The position numbers and the translations under genes are program-made. The notes beneath the pieces were generated by a model. That model had not been told where the DNA came from and did not search any database. It saw only the letters and a program-made list of their open reading frames with translations. DNA of 64,000 bases from positions 47,052 through 111,051 of the forward strand of contig NZ_CAUYTL010000006.1 of NCBI RefSeq assembly GCF_963575615.1, written 5' to 3'. This DNA comes from Listeria_A hofi. Its GTDB lineage: Bacteria; Bacillota; Bacilli; Lactobacillales; Listeriaceae. How positions within the stretch are numbered: position 1 is the stretch's first letter; each line of letters opens with the position of its first letter. Of the stretch, positions 25,172 to 34,584 are shown piece by piece.

Positions 25172-25609
25172 ATGAAAAATAAAAAGAAGTTCACCATAGC
25201 AGGGATTATTGTAAGTACAGTAATCGTTGTTTCCCTCATCATCAATGCCACTTTATTAAAACCGCAAACAGATATTGGTAAAACACAAGATATAAATGGT
25301 TTACAGATTACGGTAGCTAATGCAGAATTAGTCAATCAGTCGAGTAAAATCCGAGTTCAGTTTAAAGTTAAAAATAATACGAACCAAACAACAGGAATTG
25401 GTGCAGGAAACTTCCACATCAAGGTCGGGAAGAAAGATTATCAAATGACTAGTGGAGACAATTTCGGCCAAGAAATAGCCAAAGATGAGGTAATAACAGG
25501 AAATGGCTATTACAAAATTCCAAAAGAGCAAAAAGAAACACTACTAATATACACCTCACCTGAGGGCGAAACATGGACTTGGAACTTAGGACAAGTCTAT
25601 GAAAAATAG
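25172..25609 (+). CDS. membrane-anchored DUF4352-like protein at the left border of polysaccharide set 1
   Basis: A 145-residue protein with one N-terminal membrane anchor (residues 8-30, no lipobox cysteine) and an Ig-like extracellular domain with the pattern IGKTQDINGLQITVANAEL...GIGAGNFHIKV...NGYYKIPK. The same pattern occurs in the lipoprotein at 37994-38443, so the two border set 1 as paralogues. The function of DUF4352 is not known to me. AAAGGAGAG precedes the ATG. Its end overlaps the first glycosyltransferase by 11 bases, so it is cotranscribed with the pathway. Confidence 0.72.
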   Translation: MKNKKKFTIAGIIVSTVIVVSLIINATLLKPQTDIGKTQDINGLQITVANAELVNQSSKIRVQFKVKNNTNQTTGIGAGNFHIKVGKKDYQMTSGDNFGQEIAKDEVITGNGYYKIPKEQKETLLIYTSPEGETWTWNLGQVYEK

Positions 25610-26777
25610 GAGATTGAACGAGAAAAAAATATTTGTATACAGTTCCGTTCATGTCTGGAACGATACACGAATCTACTATAAAGAAATTGAAACACTGCTA
25701 AAAGCTGGTTATCAAGTAGAACAAATGGCTGTAGAAGCGATGCAACAACCAGAGATACGTCAGAACTTGACGCAACACTTATTCCAAAATGGTAGCCGAT
25801 TGAAGCGATTTACAAGATGGTTTACTATTTACAAAGCAATTCGCAAATCAGATGCCAAGTATTATCATTTTCATGATCCTGAATTATTGCTACTTTTGCC
25901 AATTTTAAGAAAACGAGATGGTGTTTTCATCTATGATATGCACGAAAACTTTCCGAAAGCTTTAGAAACAAAAGCTTGGGTTCCGAGGGGGCTCCGTAAG
26001 CCGATAGCTGAAATTGTAAAACGAGTGGAGCAGAAGTGTCTAATGTTATGTGACAAAGTTATTTTTGCAGAAACTTCATATAAAAAAGATTATCCATGCG
26101 TGACACAAAAGAATAAAGATGTACTGAACTACCCTGTATATCAAAAAGTAATACCAGCGGAGGAATTTACAGAGCAATCATTACTTTATGTGGGGGGCAT
26201 TGAAGAAAATCGTGGCTTATGGATTATGTTAGAGGCATTGAAGAACTTGAAAAAGTCAGGATATAAGGAACTAAAATTAAAACTAGTTGGCCCGATTTCA
26301 GGAGCAGATAATGAGAAAATTGATGCTTTTATAAAAGAGCACGGTCTTGTTAGCAGTGTAGAACGATTAGGAAGAATACCGAACGCGGAAATAAGCGGGC
26401 ACATGGTGACGGCGACGATGGGACTTTGTTTACTAAAGCCGATTCCTAATTATATGGAATCCATGGCAACAAAAATGTTTGAATATATGTCGGCTAAATT
26501 ACCGATGATTGTGTCGGATTTTCCTATGTGGTCGGACTTAATGAAAGAAACGCAAAGTGGTCTTAGTGTTAATCCACTAGAACCTGAAGAAGTGGTCGGA
26601 GCGATTGAGCTTCTGTTGGAAAATAAGGGATTGCGGCAACAAATGGGAGCGAATGGACGTTATCACTATGAAAAAGCGTATAACTGGAGAACAGAAGGAC
26701 AAAAATTACTCGCCCTTTACGAAGTGGCAAATAGTGAGGTGCTAAATGAAAGTCCTGTATATCAGTCAACATTTTGA
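25599..26777 (+). CDS. GT4-family glycosyltransferase
   Basis: A 392-residue GT-B fold enzyme. The N-terminal domain has KYYHFHDPELL and FIYDMHENFPKAL (acceptor side). The C-terminal nucleotide-sugar domain starts around LLYVGGIEENRG and continues through LGRIPNAEI and KMFEYMSAKLPMIVSDF, the EX7E-like region of GT4. It transfers a sugar to the lipid-linked repeat unit at the cytoplasmic face. It overlaps both neighbours (11 bases upstream, 32 downstream). Sugar specificity cannot be assigned. Confidence 0.88.
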   Translation: MKNRRLNEKKIFVYSSVHVWNDTRIYYKEIETLLKAGYQVEQMAVEAMQQPEIRQNLTQHLFQNGSRLKRFTRWFTIYKAIRKSDAKYYHFHDPELLLLLPILRKRDGVFIYDMHENFPKALETKAWVPRGLRKPIAEIVKRVEQKCLMLCDKVIFAETSYKKDYPCVTQKNKDVLNYPVYQKVIPAEEFTEQSLLYVGGIEENRGLWIMLEALKNLKKSGYKELKLKLVGPISGADNEKIDAFIKEHGLVSSVERLGRIPNAEISGHMVTATMGLCLLKPIPNYMESMATKMFEYMSAKLPMIVSDFPMWSDLMKETQSGLSVNPLEPEEVVGAIELLLENKGLRQQMGANGRYHYEKAYNWRTEGQKLLALYEVANSEVLNESPVYQSTF

Positions 26778-27939
26778 GTCGGAAAACGGGCTAACAAGGC
26801 CTTATGAATTAGCGAAAAAGTTGACGGAAGAAGATATAGAAGTGACAATGCTAACAGGCAAGAATATGGAGGAGAAGGAGTTAGACGGCATACAAATTGT
26901 TTCAACAAAAACGAATTATGATCATACCTTTGCCTTTCATAAACGCTTATTTGCCTTTGTGATGTTTGTTATTAAAAGCATGTATCTTGGTTTAAAGGAA
27001 AAGAATGTGGATGTGATTTACGCTAGTTCTGCCCCGATTACAGTTGGGATTACAGCATTCATTGTGTCTAAAATAAAGCGAGTTCCTTTTGTTTTTGAAG
27101 TTCGCGATGTATGGCCAGATGCCCCAATTGAAATGGGTATTATCCGCAATAAGACATTTATAAGGGGGGTCCGAGGGCTCGAAAAAAAAATCTATCACCA
27201 TGCTTCCCATATTGTGGCGCTTTCTGATGGGATTAAGCGAAATATTATGTCAAAAGGCATTGCGAAAAGCAAGATTAGCGTCATCACTAATCTTTCACAT
27301 TGCGAAAAAGCGTCTCAATACGAAGCTGAAAAAGAAAAAAAACACATAGAAGAAAGGTATCCGGAATTAATTGGAAAAACTATTGCGCTCTATCCAGGTA
27401 CATTCGGCGCAGCTAATGATCTTACTTTTATAGTAGATATCGCAACGAAATACCCCAATCCAAATATTCACTATATCTTGATTGGGCGCGGTAAAGAGAA
27501 GGCTATGATAGCAGAAACAATTCGGAATCGCGGATTAAAAAACATCTGGTTGCTGGATAATATGTCAAAAACAGAGGTTTTTGGCTGGATGTCAGCTAGT
27601 GATATTGGGATTGTGAATTTAGCGAATATCCCAATTTTGGCTGCTGAAAATAGTTCCAACAAGTTTTTCGATTTTCTGTCGCTTGGCAAGCCAATCATTT
27701 TAAATTTCAAAGGTTGGCAGGATGATTTGCTACGAAAGAATATGGCGGGTGCGGGCTTTCACTATAACGATAAGGCTGGCTATTACGATTTTCTAAAAAT
27801 AATACATGAGAATAGAACAAGGAAACTAGCAATGGGAGCCAGCGCACGAGCGCTTGCAGAAAACCACTTTGATGCACGAATTTTGAAAAAAAAGTTTGTT
27901 GCATTAATTAATCAATATGAAAGTAGCACATTAAACTAG
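26746..27939 (+). CDS. GT4-family glycosyltransferase (WbuB-like)
   Basis: A 397-residue GT-B enzyme with the WbuB-type features VDVIYASSAPITVG, FVFEVRDVWPDAPIEMG and, in the donor domain, YPGTFGAANDL and AENSSNKFFDFLSLGKPI. WbuB relatives add fucosamine-type sugars, but the substrate here is unknown. The ATG follows GAGGTGC inside the end of the previous gene. Confidence 0.88.
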   Translation: MKVLYISQHFESENGLTRPYELAKKLTEEDIEVTMLTGKNMEEKELDGIQIVSTKTNYDHTFAFHKRLFAFVMFVIKSMYLGLKEKNVDVIYASSAPITVGITAFIVSKIKRVPFVFEVRDVWPDAPIEMGIIRNKTFIRGVRGLEKKIYHHASHIVALSDGIKRNIMSKGIAKSKISVITNLSHCEKASQYEAEKEKKHIEERYPELIGKTIALYPGTFGAANDLTFIVDIATKYPNPNIHYILIGRGKEKAMIAETIRNRGLKNIWLLDNMSKTEVFGWMSASDIGIVNLANIPILAAENSSNKFFDFLSLGKPIILNFKGWQDDLLRKNMAGAGFHYNDKAGYYDFLKIIHENRTRKLAMGASARALAENHFDARILKKKFVALINQYESSTLN

Positions 27940-27950
27940 GAGGAATAAGG

Positions 27951-29210
27951 ATGAAAATAGCAACGATTGGACTTGGATATATTGGCTTACCGACAGCGGT
28001 TATGTTTGCGAAACACGGGCAAGAAGTGATTGGTTTTGACACGAATAAAGATGTTATCGCAAGTTTGCAATCTGGTCGTATTCACATTGAAGAGCCTGGA
28101 TTACAGGACGCATTTCAAGATGTTTTAGCCCGTGGATTATTACGTCCGGTGAGTCAGTTAGAGCGAGCGCAGACTTTCATCATCGCTGTTCCGACCCCAC
28201 ATACGGAAGATCATTCATGTGATACGAGCTATATCCGCCAAGCTTTGGAAGCTGTGATTCCTTTTCTTGAAACAGGAAATACGATTATTTTGGAATCTAC
28301 AGTAGCGCCAAAAACAACGACGTGCGTGATTCAACCGATGCTTGAAGGAGCTGGTTTTACGGTAGGTGAAGATGTGTATTTGGTACATTGTCCAGAGCGT
28401 GTTTTGCCTGGTCAGATTATGATGGAGTTAGTGCACAATAACCGGATTATTGGAGGGGTGACGCCTGCATGTGCTATCGCTGGGAAGGCTGTTTACCAAG
28501 CGTTTGTGAAAGGCGAAATGCTATTGACGGATGCTTCAACGGCAGAACTATCAAAATTGATGGAAAACACGTTTCGCGATACGAATATTGCCCTTGCGAA
28601 TGAATTGGCGAAACTATCAACGGAGCTTGGTATTAACTCGCTCAAAGTCATTGAGATGGCGAACAAGCACCCACGTGTGAACATTCATACACCAGGCCCA
28701 GGCGTTGGTGGACACTGTCTCGCAGTCGATCCATACTTCATTACGACGGCCGTTCCAGAGCAGACCCCACTTATTCAAACGGCAAGAGAGGTCAACAGCA
28801 GTATGCCAAAATTTATTGCGGATAGTGTGGATGCCATCACAAATAGCATGGCCAAAAAAGTGGTTATTCTCGGTGCTTCATACAAAGGCAATGTGGATGA
28901 TATTCGCGAAAGTCCAGCGCTGAAAATCGCAGAGCACTTGCAACAACGCAATATCGAAGTCCATGTATATGATCCGCATGTGGCTTGTTATAATGTAAAC
29001 CCAGAAAAAGCTTTTGCAAGCGCAGATATGGCTATTATTGCAACGGAGCATGATGATTTCAAGCAGGTGGACACCTCATTATTGACTAGTATGGCTCATA
29101 TGCGCATTTTTGATACGAAAAATATTTTTGAGGGTGATCACGAGCAATTGATGTATATCACGCTTGGAACGCTATACCGTTATACTAATCATTCTCAGTT
29201 GCAGTCGTAA
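27951..29210 (+). CDS. UDP-N-acetyl-D-mannosamine dehydrogenase-type nucleotide-sugar dehydrogenase
   Basis: A 419-residue enzyme that oxidises C6 of a UDP-HexNAc to the uronic acid with two NAD+. Rossmann start GLGYIGLPTAVMFAKHG, the central KLMENTFRDTNIALANELA, catalytic GVGGHCLAVDPYF (Cys about 260), and YKGNVDDIRESPAL in the C-terminal domain. The HCLAVDP form is that of WecC, so UDP-ManNAcA is the expected product. It is a close paralogue of the gene at 54129. No UDP-GlcNAc 2-epimerase is in the window, so its substrate must come from elsewhere. AGGAGGAATAAGG precedes the ATG. Confidence 0.85.
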   Translation: MKIATIGLGYIGLPTAVMFAKHGQEVIGFDTNKDVIASLQSGRIHIEEPGLQDAFQDVLARGLLRPVSQLERAQTFIIAVPTPHTEDHSCDTSYIRQALEAVIPFLETGNTIILESTVAPKTTTCVIQPMLEGAGFTVGEDVYLVHCPERVLPGQIMMELVHNNRIIGGVTPACAIAGKAVYQAFVKGEMLLTDASTAELSKLMENTFRDTNIALANELAKLSTELGINSLKVIEMANKHPRVNIHTPGPGVGGHCLAVDPYFITTAVPEQTPLIQTAREVNSSMPKFIADSVDAITNSMAKKVVILGASYKGNVDDIRESPALKIAEHLQQRNIEVHVYDPHVACYNVNPEKAFASADMAIIATEHDDFKQVDTSLLTSMAHMRIFDTKNIFEGDHEQLMYITLGTLYRYTNHSQLQS

Positions 29211-29235
29211 TAAAACTTAAGGAGACGGTAAAACA

Positions 29236-29907
29236 ATGGATAAAACAATCGATTTGAGTGGCATCATCGCGATTTTGAAACGTTTTTGGTGGGTTGTGGC
29301 TATCCTGGGTGTTATTGGAATGGGGGTATCGTTCATGTATACGAACCATTTTGTTGAGAAACAGTACGAAGCAACAAGTCAAGTTCTTGTGAAACCTGAA
29401 AAAAATGAAGACAATCGTAATTTTGATGTGCAGCTGAATAAACAATTGCTTGGCACATATCAAGTGATTATAACGAGCGGCAACGTATTAAATCAGGTAC
29501 GAGATAAGTTGGATTTAAAAGAATCTAACAAGGAATTAGCAAGTCGTATTTCAGTTACAAATGAAGCTTCTTCACAAGTTTTGGTTATTGGAGTACGAGA
29601 TAATGAGCCTGAAAAAGCAGTTCTCATCGTTAATACGCTGTCAGAAATTTTGCAAAAAGAGGCGGAAATACTGATGGATGAGAAAAATGTTCGTGTGTTA
29701 TCGCCTGCGGAATTGAAAAATAGCCAAACTCCGGTAAGCCCGAACTTAAAAATGAGTATTGCGCTAGGATTTGTAGCGGGTGTTGGATTGGCAATTACAC
29801 TATTTGTAGTGATTGAATTGACAAACACGAAGCTAAGAACGCGTGAAGATGTGGAAGCTTTTGTGGAGATTCCAATATTAGGAAGTGTGGAGGGGAGGAA
29901 ACTATGA
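29236..29907 (+). CDS. Wzz/CapA-type chain-length modulator and kinase activator
   Basis: A 223-residue membrane protein with two helices (about 20-40 and 175-195) around an extracellular loop with NRNFDVQLNKQLLGTYQVI. The short cytoplasmic tail should contact the separately encoded BY-kinase, as for CapA/CapB and YwqC/YwqD. It has the proline-containing segment PVSPNLKMS before the second helix. It overlaps the kinase start by four bases. Confidence 0.88.
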   Translation: MDKTIDLSGIIAILKRFWWVVAILGVIGMGVSFMYTNHFVEKQYEATSQVLVKPEKNEDNRNFDVQLNKQLLGTYQVIITSGNVLNQVRDKLDLKESNKELASRISVTNEASSQVLVIGVRDNEPEKAVLIVNTLSEILQKEAEILMDEKNVRVLSPAELKNSQTPVSPNLKMSIALGFVAGVGLAITLFVVIELTNTKLRTREDVEAFVEIPILGSVEGRKL

Positions 29908-30581
29908 TAAAAAACATGAGGAACAAAGAAGATAAGAAGTTAACGGTTTTTTCACAGCGAAATACGCAAATTGCCGAACAATTTCGGATGATTCGTACGA
30001 GTTTACAGTTCCTTGCAGAGAAGCGAAGCGCGAAGCATTTCATGGTGACTTCATCGGCCTCTGGTGAAGGGAAATCAGTTGTTATCGCGAACTTAGCAGC
30101 ATTTTTTGCACAACAGGACAAGCGAGTACTGATTATTGATGGCGATTTACGGCGCCCAACACAAAATGAGATTTTTCAAGTCGAGAATTATTATGGAGTT
30201 GTAGATATTTTGAAAGATGGCGCAGATGTGAAGAAGGCTATTCAGGAAACGAAAGTGGAGAATCTGGATATTTTAGTATCAGGTATGTTGCCACATAACC
30301 CTGCAGAGTTGCTCGCAAGTTTTGACTTTGATTCTTTTTTTGCGGAATTAGATAAAATATATGATTTTATATTTATCGATGCCCCACCTGCAATTTTGGC
30401 AGATACGCCGATTATTGCTAGTAAGGTAGATGGCGTAATTGTCGTTGTGGCTTTACGAAGTGTGAAGCGCAAAAAGCTAGAGCAGACAATTAGAGAAGTA
30501 AAGTCAGCGGGTGCGAATGTTGTTGGAATCATTTGCAACAAGGCAAAACCTTCGAAAAGAACAGCCTATTACTATCAATAA
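29904..30581 (+). CDS. BY-type tyrosine kinase of capsule synthesis (CpsD/CapB type)
   Basis: A 225-residue cytoplasmic kinase. Walker A SASGEGKS (near residue 53), Walker A' VLIIDGDLRRPT, Walker B FIFIDAPP, and a C-terminal tyrosine cluster (RTAYYYQ) as autophosphorylation site. It cycles phosphorylation with its modulator to control polymer assembly. The paralogue in set 2 is at 43235. No cognate phosphatase was found in either set. Confidence 0.9.
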   Translation: MIKNMRNKEDKKLTVFSQRNTQIAEQFRMIRTSLQFLAEKRSAKHFMVTSSASGEGKSVVIANLAAFFAQQDKRVLIIDGDLRRPTQNEIFQVENYYGVVDILKDGADVKKAIQETKVENLDILVSGMLPHNPAELLASFDFDSFFAELDKIYDFIFIDAPPAILADTPIIASKVDGVIVVVALRSVKRKKLEQTIREVKSAGANVVGIICNKAKPSKRTAYYYQ

Positions 30582-30596
30582 AGAAAAGGTGAGCAG

Positions 30597-31853
30597 ATGA
30601 TGAAACAAGCAACGAATTTTAAGAAATTTGCATGGCGATTACTAAAAGGTAATGCATTTGCGCAATGTCTCATCTTCCTAGCAGCACCTTTCCTGTCACG
30701 TATGTATGGCCCAGAAGTTTTTGGAACGTACACGGTGTATCTCAGTATTATTAGTATTTTCAGCAATAGTATGGCGCTTTCGCTGGAACGAGCAATTCCA
30801 ATCGCCCAAACGAAGCGTATCGCAACATTGCTCGTCAAACTGTGCTTGATTATTGCTTTAAGCTTATCTAGTTTGATGCTCCTATGCTATTTCTTCACAG
30901 GTATTTCAGCTTTCTCCCTTTTGAATGTTCGTGTATCCTCGCACATCATTCTATTGCTTTCTCTTGGCATCTTCTTCGGGAGTGCTATTCAAACTTTTAC
31001 ATTTTGGCAGATGCGAGAACAGCGATTTGCAACGATTTCACACGCGAAAATGGCACAGAGCGCTGTCACATCTGGTTTTCAGCTTGCTATTCCGAGCTTT
31101 GGACTTATTGTCGGTGATATGCTTGGTCGTTTCGGAAGTGCCGCGATACAAGGCTTAAGCTTTTGGAAAACGCGAGTAAAAATCGGTTTTACGAAGCGAA
31201 ATATGGGATTTCTTGTTCGGAAATACTACCGATATCCATTGTTTTCATCAGGTTCCTTATTCCTTAACGCGTTAACGTTACAAGTGCCGGTACTTCTAAT
31301 CACTTACTATTTTGGAAACGAAGTCGCTGGATTTTTCGGAATGGGTCAGCGCGTTATTGGGATGCCAATCTTTTTAATAACAAGCGTTCTTGGCCAAGTT
31401 TTTTATAGTGTTGCGGCAAAAGTCATGTATGAAGAATCATCACGCGTGTTCAGCTTATTTAAAAATGTGATTCGAAAAGCAGTCGTGTATGGGCTACCGA
31501 TTTTTATAGTTTTAGCTGTGTTTGCACCAAGTCTGTTTGCGTTAGCATTTGGAGAAGAGTGGCGTGTATCAGGTGAATATGTACAGCGCCTCATACCAGT
31601 TCTTTATATGCAACTAATTACCGTCCCAGTTTCGCAGACGTTGTATTTGCTCGAACGTCAAAAAACACAATTTCTATGGGACTTCTCACGCTTAGTCAGC
31701 ATTGTGATACTATTCCTCGTGGCGCATAGTCAACAATGGGATATTTTCTCGGTATTGACGAGTTACGCGATTATAGGTAGCTTTTTTTACGGGATATTTC
31801 TAGTGTTGTCTTATCGAGCGCTGAGAGGTTTCACGTTTGGCAGGCATAGATGA
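30597..31853 (+). CDS. Wzx-type oligosaccharide flippase
   Basis: A 418-residue polytopic protein with about twelve helices and the polysaccharide-synthesis signature near the start (FLAAPFLSRMYGPEVFGTYTVYLSI). It moves the undecaprenyl-linked repeat unit across the membrane. AAAGGTGAG precedes tandem ATGs at 30597 and 30600; the first is used here. Confidence 0.85.
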   Translation: MMKQATNFKKFAWRLLKGNAFAQCLIFLAAPFLSRMYGPEVFGTYTVYLSIISIFSNSMALSLERAIPIAQTKRIATLLVKLCLIIALSLSSLMLLCYFFTGISAFSLLNVRVSSHIILLLSLGIFFGSAIQTFTFWQMREQRFATISHAKMAQSAVTSGFQLAIPSFGLIVGDMLGRFGSAAIQGLSFWKTRVKIGFTKRNMGFLVRKYYRYPLFSSGSLFLNALTLQVPVLLITYYFGNEVAGFFGMGQRVIGMPIFLITSVLGQVFYSVAAKVMYEESSRVFSLFKNVIRKAVVYGLPIFIVLAVFAPSLFALAFGEEWRVSGEYVQRLIPVLYMQLITVPVSQTLYLLERQKTQFLWDFSRLVSIVILFLVAHSQQWDIFSVLTSYAIIGSFFYGIFLVLSYRALRGFTFGRHR

Positions 31854-31883
31854 CAAAGTAAAATACGATGAAATGGCTAATCA

Positions 31884-31895
31884 TGGTTAAATAGA
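31884..31895 (+). promoter_or_regulatory. TGGTTAAATAGA motif before the polymerase gene
   Basis: Third copy of the 12-mer, in the 64-base gap before the polymerase. It may be an internal promoter. AAATAC precedes it by 23 bases, as it does by 25 bases at 25106. Confidence 0.35.
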
Positions 31896-31917
31896 GGTAA
31901 GGAAAGGAGCGCGATTA

Positions 31918-33225
31918 GTGAAGTTAAGAGTAGAAAAGTTAGTCCTTGTTATTGGCGTATTATTCTATATTGCCAGTCTCTATATTGGGTATATTTATCT
32001 CATTTCACCAAGCTATAGCTACTATTCATTGATTGACCTCCAACCAACAATCTCCATAAAAGCGATATCCATCGTCTTAGCGCTTATTCCAATCATTTGG
32101 TCTGAATCAACGGTGAGTCGCCCCTCACAAGTCGTTTACTGGCTCCTCTACATCTTAGTTTATATTCCGACCATGGTGATGCCCGACTTCGTGCGAGAAA
32201 ATCCAATGGACGGTTTCTTCCTTTACAAATTAGTGTTGCTTGGCTGTTTAGCACTTCTTGCAAGTGTCGGAAAATGGAAACACTTAAAAATATATCCATT
32301 GCGTATCAAGCAGGCCTTTGTTCGCACGATTCTCTATATTAGCTGGTTCGGTTTATTCGGACTCATTTTTCTCAAATTCGGATTTCACTTTCGAATGGTG
32401 AATTTGTATGACGTCTATGATATTCGCGAAGGCTATCACGAAGAGGGGAGAGGCTCTGTGGCCGCTTATGCCATGAACTGGCAGTCAAAAATTTTCAACC
32501 CATTATTGATGGGAATCGGGATTGTTAATAGGAGAATGATATTCATCGCCATCGGAGTTTTAAGCCAGCTCATTATTTTCTCTACAACAGGTCAGAAAAG
32601 TGTGGCTTTCTCCACGCTCTTCATTCTAGGAATCCTCTGGTGTGTCGGGAAAAAAGGCCAGAACTTTGGTGTTCGATTTTTGTTTAGTATCGCCTTTTTA
32701 GTATTCGCATGTATCGTCCTCGATTTTCTATCAGGAGGCATTCAATTCACGGAAATCATGACGCGCCGACTCATGATGGTGCCAGGTGTCCTCTCTAGTT
32801 TTTACTACGATTTCTTTACAGCGAATCCGCACACGCATCTTGGTTACAGTATCTTCAGCAGTTTTGTCGACTATCCTTACGATGCTAATCCACCATTCTT
32901 GATCGGTGAAGCGTATTTCAATAATTTAGAAGCTTCTGCAAACGCGAACCTTTGGGCAGATGCCTTCTCCGCATTTGGACTGTGGGGTGTCGGAATTTAC
33001 ACTGGTATCCTTGCAATCATCTTATGGATTTACGACAGCATCGCCAAGCATAATCAGTTCTTACTGAGTGTTGTACTCCTCGCTATGCCAATTTGGAGCT
33101 TGATTGATTCCTCCCTCATCACGACATTCCTCACGCATGGGCTACTCCTCGCGATTATTATCAACTATCTACTCACCGCTAAAAAAACGAATGAAGGAGC
33201 AAAAATAAATGAATCTACAACATAA
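31918..33225 (+). CDS. Wzy-type oligosaccharide repeat-unit polymerase
   Basis: A 435-residue, strongly hydrophobic protein with about twelve helices and a large loop following the conserved-looking YDIREGYHEEG segment, in the style of the O-antigen polymerase/EpsG-like group. Family identity rests on topology and position, because Wzy proteins share little sequence. The start is GTG 31918, nine bases after AAAGGAG. It overlaps the next gene by 17 bases. Confidence 0.75.
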   Translation: MKLRVEKLVLVIGVLFYIASLYIGYIYLISPSYSYYSLIDLQPTISIKAISIVLALIPIIWSESTVSRPSQVVYWLLYILVYIPTMVMPDFVRENPMDGFFLYKLVLLGCLALLASVGKWKHLKIYPLRIKQAFVRTILYISWFGLFGLIFLKFGFHFRMVNLYDVYDIREGYHEEGRGSVAAYAMNWQSKIFNPLLMGIGIVNRRMIFIAIGVLSQLIIFSTTGQKSVAFSTLFILGILWCVGKKGQNFGVRFLFSIAFLVFACIVLDFLSGGIQFTEIMTRRLMMVPGVLSSFYYDFFTANPHTHLGYSIFSSFVDYPYDANPPFLIGEAYFNNLEASANANLWADAFSAFGLWGVGIYTGILAIILWIYDSIAKHNQFLLSVVLLAMPIWSLIDSSLITTFLTHGLLLAIIINYLLTAKKTNEGAKINESTT

Positions 33226-34531
33226 ATTGCAAATCGAAACCCGCACGGCCAAAATCACAATCATGGGTCTAGGATACGTTGGACTTCCACTCGCAGTAGC
33301 TTTTGCTAAAGCTGGTTTTACTGTGACAGGGTACGATCCGAGTGAGAAAAAAGTAGCCACAATCAACGCGGGCATATCAGATATTAGCGACATCTCGTCT
33401 GCAACCGTGAACGAACTTGTCACAACGAAACGATTGACGGCGACAACGGATGCAACAACGATAAAGCAAGCCGATATCATCATTATCTGTGTTCCAACAC
33501 CGCTAACCGCTTCCTTTGAGCCAGATATGGGTTATATCGAGTCAGCGATGGCAGCCATTTCAGCGAATCTCAAAGAAGGCGCGCTTATCGTTTTAGAGAG
33601 CACAACGTACCCCGGAACGACCCGCGAAGTTATTAGCCAAGGCCTCGAAAAACAAGGATTGCGTCTAGATACGGACTTTTTCGCAGCATATTCCCCAGAA
33701 CGCGTGGATCCTGGAAATAAACGGTTTACTGTTCAAAACACGCCAAAAGTAGTCGGCGGTATTACAGAAGCGTCTAAAGATTACGCGGTCAACCTCTACG
33801 ATCAGATTATCAATCAAGTAGTTCCCGTCAGCACAACTGAAATTGCCGAAATGAGTAAATTACTTGAAAACACGTTCCGTAGCGTCAACATCGCCTTTAT
33901 CAACGAGATGGCGATGCTGGCAGAGAAATTGGACATCAATATCTGGGAAACAATCGATGCCGCAGCAACAAAGCCATTTGGTTTCATGAAATTCACACCA
34001 GGTCCTGGAATAGGTGGTCACTGTATTCCGCTTGATCCGATGTATCTATCATGGAAAGCAAAATCGTCTAACTTTTTCAGTAGGTTCATTGAGTTATCGC
34101 AAGACGTCAATAAAAGCATGCCGGAACACGTTGTCGGAAAAGCGATGATGGCGCTGAATAAAGTAGGCAAGTCTTTGACAACGAGTAAGATATTACTTGT
34201 TGGAATGGCTTACAAGGAAAATATTTCAGACTTACGCGAATCACCAGCGCTTGATATTCATGAGTTATTGACGAAACAACGAGCGAGCGTCGATTTTTTA
34301 GATACGCATGCAACTTCTTTTATGGATCATGAAAAAGAGACGCAGCAAAGTATTCCGCTTGATTACGATCGTGTTGCAGCCTATGATTTAGTCGTTTTAC
34401 TCACATGTCATGAAGATATGGACGTGACGAAGATTGCGACGAATGCGACGGCGATTTTGGATACGAAGAACTTTTTAGGAAGAACGTTTGCGGACAAGAC
34501 GACAGTGCTCGGCTTTGATCCTAACTTATAA
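33209..34531 (+). CDS. WbpA-type UDP-N-acetylglucosamine 6-dehydrogenase
   Basis: A 440-residue nucleotide-sugar dehydrogenase, distinct from the WecC types in this window. It has MGLGYVGLPLAVAFAKAGF, the SPERVDPGNKRF signature, GPGIGGHCIPLDPMYLSWKA around the catalytic cysteine, and YKENISDLRESPAL. The SPERVDPGN and HCIPLDP(M/F)YLSW forms are those of WbpA/TviB-like enzymes acting on UDP-GlcNAc or UDP-GalNAc. The product would be UDP-GlcNAcA or its epimer. GAAGGAGC lies upstream within the polymerase gene. Confidence 0.85.
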   Translation: MNLQHKLQIETRTAKITIMGLGYVGLPLAVAFAKAGFTVTGYDPSEKKVATINAGISDISDISSATVNELVTTKRLTATTDATTIKQADIIIICVPTPLTASFEPDMGYIESAMAAISANLKEGALIVLESTTYPGTTREVISQGLEKQGLRLDTDFFAAYSPERVDPGNKRFTVQNTPKVVGGITEASKDYAVNLYDQIINQVVPVSTTEIAEMSKLLENTFRSVNIAFINEMAMLAEKLDINIWETIDAAATKPFGFMKFTPGPGIGGHCIPLDPMYLSWKAKSSNFFSRFIELSQDVNKSMPEHVVGKAMMALNKVGKSLTTSKILLVGMAYKENISDLRESPALDIHELLTKQRASVDFLDTHATSFMDHEKETQQSIPLDYDRVAAYDLVVLLTCHEDMDVTKIATNATAILDTKNFLGRTFADKTTVLGFDPNL

Positions 34532-34584
34532 AATTGGAGCCCACGGTGAGACATCCCGGTGGCGGAAAGTGGAGGTAATGAATA

